Origin: Vampirovibrionales bacterium
Lineage (GTDB): Bacteria > Cyanobacteriota > Vampirovibrionia > Vampirovibrionales > JAGQHJ01
Direction of reading: 5' to 3'
NCBI GenBank assembly: GCA_025451145.1
Contig: JANWKX010000098.1
Location: 1 to 5,746, forward strand
DNA: 5,746 bases
The notes under the pieces are model-generated. The model saw only the letters and a list, made by a program, of their open reading frames with translations. It did no database searches and was not told where the DNA came from. Both the position numbers and the translations under genes were made by a program. Below, in pieces: positions 1 through 4,862 of this stretch. The first letter of the stretch is position 1; the number at the start of each line of letters is the position of its first letter.

Positions 1-422
1 CCATTCGTGCCAATCAGCTTTCAGAACAAAAGGGGTTACCCTGCCAGTTTAATCCCAATGGTGAGATGGGAATTTGGGAAACCGAGCTGAAGCTGGCTTA
101 TCATCATTGTTTATCCAATATTATTCCAAATATCTCCGGTCCGAAAAAAGCGCCGTTTACTCCTGAGGCCCTCAGTGCCCAGTTTGAAGGACTTGGGCAA
201 TCATTGGGCATTCTGCCGGGTTTGATTACCAATCCCTCTGATGAAACCGTAAAATGGGCTATTGCCATGCCTTTATCCAAGTTTGATTTGGTCCTTTTGC
301 GGCAGCTCCAAGCCTTGGCAGAACGACAAAAATTAGATAAAACCCATCAATGGCTATCTGACATCATTGCTGAGATTGAACCTCATGTGCAACTGCGAGA
401 AGAGGTTCCAAGAAGTGCGTAG
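1..422 (+). CDS. C-terminal part of an unrecognised protein (5' end outside window)
   Basis: The reading frame whose first complete codon is at 3 stays open from the left edge to a TAG at 420-422, giving about 139 visible residues. The first internal ATG is at 66, but coding continues upstream of it without a stop, so the true start is probably outside the window. The visible part looks soluble: no transmembrane segment, no cysteine pairs, and a largely helical, amphipathic C-terminal half rich in Leu, Gln, Lys and Glu. I recognise no domain or catalytic motif, so no function is assigned. Its last bases overlap the probable start of the next small gene, which suggests translational coupling. 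The frame is almost certainly coding, because it is long, has ordinary composition and has no competing frame. Its identity is unknown. Confidence 0.7.
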   Translation, partial: IRANQLSEQKGLPCQFNPNGEMGIWETELKLAYHHCLSNIIPNISGPKKAPFTPEALSAQFEGLGQSLGILPGLITNPSDETVKWAIAMPLSKFDLVLLRQLQALAERQKLDKTHQWLSDIIAEIEPHVQLREEVPRSA

Positions 423-651
423 TAGACACACTAAGATCAACTCACCTCGTATACAAGAGCCGTTAAGGGTCCGTATTCTTCAGATTTCCGGGATATCGCT
501 CCTGGTCTTGAGTGTTCTGAACTTACTGTTTCTGAAGCGGACAGGCCTCTTCTTGAATATGACTTTGGCCGGCTTTGGCGTTTTTCAGCTTTGGCTGTCA
601 TTTCGCATTTGGCAGCGTCGGCTTCGGTTTCAAAAAAGCGTTCGTTTGTAA
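415..651 (+). CDS. Small two-helix membrane protein, hypothetical
   Basis: This is a 78-residue protein if the GTG at 415 is the start. That start overlaps the upstream stop by 8 bases and has a GAGG-containing Shine-Dalgarno-like stretch at 400-405, nine bases upstream. An ATG at 385 (88 aa) and a TTG at 367 (94 aa) are alternatives with weaker ribosome-binding context. Counting from the GTG, residues 1-20 are basic and hydrophilic, and about 21-40 and 44-63 form two hydrophobic helices joined by a short Lys-Arg turn. The tail is strongly basic (WQRRLRFQK). This predicts a membrane hairpin, though basic residues at both ends and in the turn make the topology ambiguous. I do not recognise the family. 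Overlap with the preceding gene suggests the two are expressed together. Supporting its reality, no other frame covers 423-651 and the hydrophobic pattern is well formed. Confidence 0.55.
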   Translation: MRSRHTKINSPRIQEPLRVRILQISGISLLVLSVLNLLFLKRTGLFLNMTLAGFGVFQLWLSFRIWQRRLRFQKSVRL

Positions 652-716
652 TCCCATCTGAAACAAATCGTTAAAACGAATCGCTTTTCAGAGGGGTTCA
701 GGATACACTAGTTCTA

Positions 717-752
717 TTCCTGCAAGAGTGCTCATGGTCATTTTCCTGCAAG
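717..752 (+). repeat. Pair of 10-bp direct repeats upstream of the glycosyltransferase gene
   Basis: TTCCTGCAAG occurs at 717-726 and again at 743-752, with start points 26 bp apart, just ahead of the candidate start codons at 757 and 769. The spacing is about two and a half helical turns. It could be a tandem regulator site in the leader or simply a small local duplication. No convincing -35/-10 pair was found in 652-756. Confidence 0.5.
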
Positions 753-768
753 CTTTTTGAGTATCGGT

Positions 769-1923
769 ATGTCATCTGCTGCCAGTCGCATCTTAATATT
801 ATCCTCCAACACTGGAGGAGGCCATCAAAGTGCAGCCGGCGCTTTGGAAGAAAGCCTATTGCGACTTTCACCGGGACAAGCCTTAGTGACCATTGCCCAG
901 GTGCTGGAAGACGCAACTCTAGTGACCCATCAATTGGCCAAACTGTATAACTATTTACTTCGCTACCATCAGCATTATATGCGCTATTACTATTGGGCGA
1001 TTCAGAAAATAAGGCCCTATGAGTCCCATATGCTGTTTCAATACTGCATGAAATATGGCATGCAGCTTCTGGAACATTGGGCACCCAATACATTGGTTTC
1101 TGTTCACCCGATGACTCAGCACTTTTTTGCTTATATTCTCAAAAAGCTTCGGCTCATTGATAAAATTCCTTTGATAACCGTCGTGACCGATCCATGTGAA
1201 GGCTTCTGGAAAGGTTGGGCTTGCCCGGAGGTTTCTCAATACTTTGTGGCCAGTGAGGATGCCAAGAATCAACTGATCGAGTATGGGATTGCTGACAATC
1301 GTATTCGAGTCACCGGTATGCCGGTTCACTCGAAATTTAAGCCGCTTACATCCAGTGAAGAAAAGCATCAGCTTCGCCAGCAGCTTCAATGGGATCCAGA
1401 GCGATTTACGGTGTTGGTCAATGCGGGTTGGGTTGGCGGTGGTAATATTCCCATGCTTTACGAAACCCTGATTCAGTCGGCTCCTGATAATTTGCAACTG
1501 GTATTTCTGTCGGGCAAAAACAAGCAATTGTATCAAGAGGCCCAAATGTTTGCCCAAAACGCCAATATACCGGTCCATGTCTTAGGGTATTCCACCCAGG
1601 TAGAGCAGCTGATGAATGCCTCTGATGTCATGATCTCAAAACTGGGTGGTTTAACCACCTTTGAGGCCATGGCATGCCATTTGCCCATTTTAGGAGATTG
1701 TTTAACCCCACCTATGCCCCAAGAAGAGGGAACGGCAAGGTTTATTGAAAGGCATGGGGCTGGACGCCTGATTCATCATCCCCATGAACTTGGGTTAGCG
1801 TTATCCCGGATGATTCAGGACCCTGATTATTATCAAACTTTCAAAACAGCGACTGCCCGAGTGGGGCAACCGGGGGCTGTTGACAGAATTGCCCATGAAA
1901 TCTTGAATCAGCCCTCTCATTAA
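769..1923 (+). CDS. GT28-family glycosyltransferase of the MGDG synthase / diacylglycerol glucosyltransferase type
   Basis: The family transfers a sugar from a UDP-sugar to a lipid acceptor, usually diacylglycerol, at the cytoplasmic membrane face; MGDG synthases and UgtP are examples, and MurG is a more distant relative. From the ATG at 769 the protein has 384 residues, the normal length. The N-terminal acceptor domain opens with a beta strand followed by NTGGGHQSAA (residues 14-23), the hallmark of this subfamily. The C-terminal donor-binding domain starts with VLVNAG at about 215 and carries SKLGGLTTFEA at about 290-300 and PMPQEEG at about 315-321. The usual motif there is PGQEEGN, so one glycine appears to be missing. 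No signal peptide or transmembrane helix is seen, which fits a peripheral membrane enzyme. A TTG at 757 would add four residues; both starts have poor Shine-Dalgarno sequences, and the ATG is preferred because the first conserved strand begins only a few residues later. The exact sugar and acceptor cannot be read from sequence. Confidence 0.88.
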   Translation: MSSAASRILILSSNTGGGHQSAAGALEESLLRLSPGQALVTIAQVLEDATLVTHQLAKLYNYLLRYHQHYMRYYYWAIQKIRPYESHMLFQYCMKYGMQLLEHWAPNTLVSVHPMTQHFFAYILKKLRLIDKIPLITVVTDPCEGFWKGWACPEVSQYFVASEDAKNQLIEYGIADNRIRVTGMPVHSKFKPLTSSEEKHQLRQQLQWDPERFTVLVNAGWVGGGNIPMLYETLIQSAPDNLQLVFLSGKNKQLYQEAQMFAQNANIPVHVLGYSTQVEQLMNASDVMISKLGGLTTFEAMACHLPILGDCLTPPMPQEEGTARFIERHGAGRLIHHPHELGLALSRMIQDPDYYQTFKTATARVGQPGAVDRIAHEILNQPSH

Positions 1924-1932
1924 GATTCAAGA
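1901..1932 (+). other. 9-bp perfect inverted repeat spanning the glycosyltransferase stop codon
   Basis: TCTTGAATC at 1901-1909 is the exact reverse complement of GATTCAAGA at 1924-1932. The 14-nt loop contains the TAA at 1921-1923. The stem is AT-rich and no uninterrupted T-run follows, so it does not meet the usual pattern of an intrinsic terminator. It could still pause RNA polymerase or protect the mRNA 3' end. Confidence 0.45.
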
Positions 1933-1942
1933 AACTTGCTAT

Positions 1943-1971
1943 TTGTTCAGAGGCAATTTTCCCCTTAAAAT
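1943..1971 (+). promoter_or_regulatory. Possible sigma-70-type promoter for the fur operon
   Basis: TTGTTC at 1943-1948 and TAAAAT at 1966-1971 are separated by 17 bases. The -10 matches consensus at five of six positions; the -35 keeps only the TTG core. It lies in the 85-nt gap between the glycosyltransferase and fur, about 37 nt upstream of the fur ATG, which is a sensible distance. An overlapping TAGAAT at 1971-1976 is an alternative -10 but has no -35 at proper spacing. No classical Fur-box palindrome was seen here, so autoregulation is not supported by sequence. Confidence 0.35.
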
Positions 1972-2008
1972 AGAATGTTGCTAGTGAAATGACACGTAAA
2001 AGAGTTCC

Positions 2009-2473
2009 ATGCAAACCCGAGAAGCGTTATCCCTTGTTCTTCGAGATAAAGGTTTTCGCATTACCCCTCAACGGGAGAAGATTTTAGACATTTTCTTCTC
2101 TCTGCCGGAAGGGGAGCATTTGAGTGCCGAAGACTTACAGAATATCCTGAATGGCCAAAGCTCTGATATCAGTTTGGCAACGTCTTATCGGACTCTGAAA
2201 CTTTTGGCAAGCCTGGGTGTTTTGCGGGAACTGGATTTTACCGAGGACCATAAACATTACGAATTAGCCAGATCGGACGCTGGAATCCAACATCAGCACA
2301 TTATTTGTGTTGAGTGCGGAACCACTCAGGAGTTTACGAGCTTGGAAGTCTTTAATGCCTCGGTTTCCATTGCCGATGAGGCCGGTTTTGAGTTTACCGA
2401 TGCGCAACTCAAAATCTTTGGGCGCTGCCAACAATGCCAACAGTCCAAATTAAAAGAAGCTGCTGCTTCATGA
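2009..2473 (+). CDS. Fur-family metal-dependent transcriptional regulator
   Basis: This is a 154-aa protein of standard Fur length, a homodimeric DNA-binding regulator that senses a metal ion (Fe, Zn or Mn) or peroxide. The winged-helix domain runs to about residue 80, with GFRITPQREKIL (15-26) and the recognition helix SLATSYRTLKLL (55-66). The dimerisation/metal domain follows with HYEL (83-86), HQH (95-97), CVEC (100-103) and CQQC (140-143); the two CxxC pairs form the structural zinc site. Likely regulatory ligands are His37, Glu85, His95 and His97, with Glu108 also kept. The histidine normally found in the late HxLxxYG-type strand is replaced by Ala132 (TDAQLKIFG), so one of the metal sites looks incomplete. 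The ATG at 2009 has only a weak AAAAGAG ribosome site five bases upstream, but the protein begins where family members do. The next gene follows after 45 nt on the same strand, suggesting one operon. The subtype (Fur, Zur, Mur or PerR) cannot be fixed; Glu rather than Asp at the two diagnostic places argues mildly against PerR. Confidence 0.93.
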   Translation: MQTREALSLVLRDKGFRITPQREKILDIFFSLPEGEHLSAEDLQNILNGQSSDISLATSYRTLKLLASLGVLRELDFTEDHKHYELARSDAGIQHQHIICVECGTTQEFTSLEVFNASVSIADEAGFEFTDAQLKIFGRCQQCQQSKLKEAAAS

Positions 2474-2504
2474 TTGCTTACCCATATAGCAGGGAAAAGC
2501 TGAG

Positions 2505-2511
2505 AAAAGGA
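2505..2511 (+). promoter_or_regulatory. Ribosome binding site deciding the ABC ATPase start
   Basis: AAAAGGA lies 7 bases before the TTG at 2519 and 10 bases before the adjacent GTG at 2522. Both spacings are usable, so translation starts at one of these two neighbouring codons. No in-frame ATG lies near the conserved N-terminus. Confidence 0.55.
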
Positions 2512-2518
2512 TCTAACA

Positions 2519-3496
2519 TTGGTGACACCTCCAGCAAAAGCGATTGAGGCTCTTCAAATCACAAAAAACTACGGTAAAATACAGGCCTTAAAGGGAGTCA
2601 GTTTTACCGTAGAGACAGGCAGCGTTTTTTCGATTTTAGGCCCCAATGGCGCCGGAAAAACGACCCTTTTAAAAATTCTAACCACCATCTCCAACCCGGA
2701 CACGGGTAAAGCCTTTATCGAAGGGTTTAATATATTGACACAGACTCTGGAGGTGCGTCAGCGAATCGGGATTGTTTCACAGGATAATCACTTTGACCGT
2801 TATTTGAGTATTTGGCATAACTTGACCCTGCATGCCCAGATGCATGGATTGCCCAAAAAAGAATACGAGCATCGGATTACAGCGCTGTTAAAACAGGTTG
2901 ATTTGTATGACAGGCGATTTAGTTTGGCAGATGATTTGTCCGGAGGGATGCAGCGTCGTGTGTCCTTGATCCGGGCCTTGATTCACAATCCCCGGGTGCT
3001 TTTTCTGGATGAACCGACAACCGGTTTGGATCCCCAGGCCAGAGCCGAAATCTGGGAGATGATTGAGAATCTGAAGCAAACCGCCACCATCATTTTGACC
3101 ACCCATTACATGGAGGAAGCCGATCGCCTCAGCGATCGTATTTTGCTATTGAATCAAGGCCAGGGTGTGGGTATAGGCACGCCACGTGAACTCAAGCTTG
3201 CTCTGACGCCTTCTAATAAGTATGAGTTAGCGTTAGGCGTTCCAAAGGCTAAGGATTACGCCACAGTCCTTCAACAGGTCATCAATCCGTTAACAGATGT
3301 TCCTGTGTTCGAGGAAATTATCCCCTTAAATGATTTTACCCTTGAGTTTCAAACGGCTAAACCGGAGAACCTGAAAGAGGTTTTACGGCATATTGATCCC
3401 AGTGATCTGATTCGCTTGGGCAAATTAGAAGCCAATCTGGAGGATGTTTTTCTCTCCATCACCAAGCGCTCCAATGCACAAGAGAGGGCGTCCTGA
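2519..3496 (+). CDS. ABC-2-type exporter ATP-binding protein (DrrA/NodI/CcmA-like)
   Basis: This 325-aa cytoplasmic ATPase powers the membrane protein encoded just downstream. All catalytic motifs are present: Walker A GPNGAGKTT (41-49), Q-loop Gln88, signature LSGGMQ (140-145), Walker B VLFLDE ending at Asp164-Glu165, the following PTTGLDPQAR segment, and the switch His196 in TTHYMEEA. The nucleotide-binding domain ends at about 220. The remaining 100 residues form the C-terminal extension typical of the drug/polysaccharide exporter ATPases, ending in the familiar LEDVFLSIT. Length matches DrrA and NodI. The start is TTG 2519 or GTG 2522. Its TGA shares one base with the permease ATG (TGATG), a sign of translational coupling. 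It follows fur by 45 nt with no obvious promoter in the gap, so co-transcription with fur is likely. The substrate cannot be deduced from an ATPase of this class. Confidence 0.95.
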   Translation: MVTPPAKAIEALQITKNYGKIQALKGVSFTVETGSVFSILGPNGAGKTTLLKILTTISNPDTGKAFIEGFNILTQTLEVRQRIGIVSQDNHFDRYLSIWHNLTLHAQMHGLPKKEYEHRITALLKQVDLYDRRFSLADDLSGGMQRRVSLIRALIHNPRVLFLDEPTTGLDPQARAEIWEMIENLKQTATIILTTHYMEEADRLSDRILLLNQGQGVGIGTPRELKLALTPSNKYELALGVPKAKDYATVLQQVINPLTDVPVFEEIIPLNDFTLEFQTAKPENLKEVLRHIDPSDLIRLGKLEANLEDVFLSITKRSNAQERAS

Positions 3497-4260
3497 TGCT
3501 CAACTTTAAACAGGGTATTTTCCCCCTTTATCAGAAAGTGCTCCGTCAAGAATCTCAAAGCTGGATTGCAGAAACCCTGACGACACTTGCGGTTCCGTTA
3601 AGCTTCTTTCTCGCTTTTGGCCTGGGGTTAAGAGGCTATATCTCAAATGTTAATGGTGTGCCTTACCTGGTCTTTCTGGCCCCTGGACTTATTAGCCTGA
3701 CGATTATGCTGGAAGCCTATCGAACAGGAGCCTGGGGGCTTTGGTTGGATCGATGGTATCAGAAAATGATCAATGAGTATCGCATTAAGCCCATTACCAC
3801 CTCTGATATTATTATTGGAGAGATACTGGGTGGGTTTACGGTGGCTTTGTTTAAAGGGGCCATTGTGACGTTGGTTCTGTTGATTCTGGCCCCGGTTTCA
3901 GTGCATTGGAAATATTTGGGACCTTATCTGTTTTACATGTTCCCTGGCAGTATTTTGTTTACGTGCATTGGGACAATGGTAGGCACCATGTTTCGTAAGC
4001 CGGATCAGATTGCACAAATTCAAACCATTGTGATTACACCGCTTCTCTACCTGGGGGGCTTGTTTTTCCCTATTCAGGCTTTCCCAGCCTCTATTTTGCC
4101 CATTATCACTTGGCTGCCTACAACGGCCTTGTTTGATGGGGGACGCGAAGCACTATTAAGTGGCCATTTAACTATTCAATACAGTCTGATACTCTGGCTT
4201 AGCGCCGGTCTTAGTTTTTGGGCCGCCACCCTGCTTTTTAACCGCAAACTCTCAGAATAG
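3496..4260 (+). CDS. ABC-2-type transporter permease (DrrB/NodJ-like)
   Basis: This 254-aa integral membrane protein is the partner of the preceding ATPase; two copies of each would form the exporter. About six hydrophobic segments are seen, near residues 27-46, 57-78, 110-131, 144-165, 178-193 and 228-248. Family features include YLVFLAPGLI (57-66), the cytoplasmic stretch with RIKPITTSDIIIGE (96-109) typical of NodJ/DrrB proteins, and the LYLGGLFFPI segment (184-193) followed by WLPTTALFDGGR. No cleavable signal peptide is needed. The ATG at 3496 has a GAGG at 3484-3487, eight bases upstream, and overlaps the ATPase stop by one base. Being an exporter rather than an importer follows from the family and from the absence of any substrate-binding protein nearby. 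Candidate substrates (lipid, polysaccharide, drug, metal chelate) are not separable from sequence. Confidence 0.93.
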   Translation: MLNFKQGIFPLYQKVLRQESQSWIAETLTTLAVPLSFFLAFGLGLRGYISNVNGVPYLVFLAPGLISLTIMLEAYRTGAWGLWLDRWYQKMINEYRIKPITTSDIIIGEILGGFTVALFKGAIVTLVLLILAPVSVHWKYLGPYLFYMFPGSILFTCIGTMVGTMFRKPDQIAQIQTIVITPLLYLGGLFFPIQAFPASILPIITWLPTTALFDGGREALLSGHLTIQYSLILWLSAGLSFWAATLLFNRKLSE

Positions 4261-4290
4261 TCATTGTTACCTCAGATAATATAAGTGTCT

Positions 4291-4303
4291 TTAGGAGTCC
4301 TAA
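4291..4303. repeat. 13-nt palindrome between convergent genes
   Basis: TTAGGA-G-TCCTAA is a perfect 6+1+6 palindrome in the 68-nt gap between the permease and the convergent VOC gene. The one-base centre makes it a poor RNA hairpin and no T-run follows on either strand, so it is not a normal terminator. A DNA-binding site or chance are both possible. Confidence 0.35.
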
Positions 4304-4328
4304 TATCGAGGCTCTCCCACGTATCCCA

Positions 4329-4709
4329 TTATTTTGCAGATTCATCACAAAGCCATAATCCGAAAGGATTTCCTTCTAAATCAAGGCAGACGGCAAAATA
4401 GCCTTTACCTGGAACGGCGGTTTTAGGGACGATGACTTGGCCTTTCAGTTGTTCTACTTTTTCAGTATAGGTTTCAATGGCATCTACTGTCATATAGAGG
4501 GTTGTATGGTGGCCTGGAGATTGTTTTTTCATCATACCGCCATAGGGCATGCCCAGTTCATCTGAAGTGCCGGTTTCGATCATGTAGTAGTCTGTTTCGA
4601 TGGGGGCGTCGGGTAATTTTTTAAACTGCCAGTGAAATAGATCTTGATAAAACCTTTGAGCTTGGGACATATTTTCGACTGGAATTTCAAAATAACAAGG
4701 TTTAGGCAT
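4329..4709 (-). CDS. VOC-superfamily (glyoxalase/bleomycin-resistance fold) protein
   Basis: This 126-aa protein has the single-domain VOC length, with two beta-alpha-beta-beta-beta modules. The first begins with YFEIPVENMSQAQRFYQDLF (residues 6-25), matching the usual strand-helix opening of the family. The second runs from TLYMTVDAIETYTEKVEQL through a PKTAVPGKGYFAV segment to DLEGNPFGLW near the end. This resembles small VOC proteins often annotated only as glyoxalase-like. The position usually held by the first metal-binding histidine (just before FEIP) is Tyr6, and the last strand shows no clear Glu ligand, so classical glyoxalase I activity is doubtful. The start is firm: GAGGAGA lies five bases upstream of the ATG. 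The gene has its own promoter-like sequence and seems to be transcribed alone, converging on the exporter operon. Function and substrate are unknown. Confidence 0.87.
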   Translation of the reverse strand: MPKPCYFEIPVENMSQAQRFYQDLFHWQFKKLPDAPIETDYYMIETGTSDELGMPYGGMMKKQSPGHHTTLYMTVDAIETYTEKVEQLKGQVIVPKTAVPGKGYFAVCLDLEGNPFGLWLCDESAK

Positions 4710-4714
4710 TGATT

Positions 4715-4721
4715 TCTCCTC
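4715..4721 (-). promoter_or_regulatory. Strong Shine-Dalgarno sequence of the VOC gene
   Basis: On the - strand this reads GAGGAGA, five bases upstream of the ATG at 4709-4707. It is the best ribosome-binding site in the window and fixes the start of the VOC gene. Confidence 0.75.
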
Positions 4722-4735
4722 ATAGGGTTCGTTTG

Positions 4736-4751
4736 GGCATCAATGAATGCC
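4736..4751 (-). other. Small stem-loop at the predicted 5' end of the VOC transcript
   Basis: GGCAT at 4736-4740 pairs with ATGCC at 4747-4751 around a 6-nt loop; a G-T wobble could extend the stem by one pair. Relative to the predicted promoter it would begin almost exactly at the transcription start. It could therefore be a 5' stabilising hairpin or an operator overlapping the start point. Confidence 0.35.
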
Positions 4752-4756
4752 TCATG

Positions 4757-4785
4757 ATCATAAGGGTTTTTAAGAAGGTTGTCAG
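4757..4785 (-). promoter_or_regulatory. Sigma-70-type promoter for the VOC gene
   Basis: On the - strand, CTGACA (4785-4780) and TATGAT (4762-4757) are separated by exactly 17 bases. Each box differs from consensus at one position. Transcription would start near 4750 and leave a leader of about 40 nt before the VOC ATG. The -10 box overlaps an 8-bp palindrome, ATGATCAT at 4754-4761, which could be bound by a regulator. This is the best promoter match I found in the window. Confidence 0.6.
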
Positions 4786-4862
4786 ACTCTCATGGTTATC
4801 AACTGAAATCGCTTTTACCTCTCTCTGCGTCCAAAATCTTTGATGATGGTTGGTAAGGGATT

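Noticed and set aside
658..691. Interrupted hairpin (CTGAAA / TTTCAG with an inner TCGT / ACGA) after the small membrane gene
   Set aside because: The stem is broken by unpaired bases on both sides and is not followed by a T-run, so neither a terminator nor a stable RNA can be supported.
955..1578. Long - strand open frame opposite the glycosyltransferase
   Set aside because: It lies entirely inside a gene with clear family motifs on the other strand and shows no recognisable domain. It is a shadow frame, like the - strand frames at 698-1093, 2888-3106 and 3349-3558.
3121..3138. Perfect 7-bp inverted repeat (CGATCGC / GCGATCG, 4-nt loop) resembling two near-copies of the cyanobacterial HIP1 octamer
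   Set aside because: It encodes the conserved DRLSDR segment after the switch histidine of the ABC ATPase. The repeat is explained by the protein sequence, and neither copy is a full HIP1.
4275..4280. GATAAT resembling a Fur-box half site near the exporter operon end
   Set aside because: It is a single hexamer in an AT-rich gap between convergent gene ends, with no second or third adjacent repeat, and is not in a promoter position.
4750..4772. Possible + strand terminator (weak CCT..AGG stem followed by five Ts)
   Set aside because: No + strand gene reads into this place, the stem contains a mismatch, and the same bases form the -10 region of the - strand promoter.
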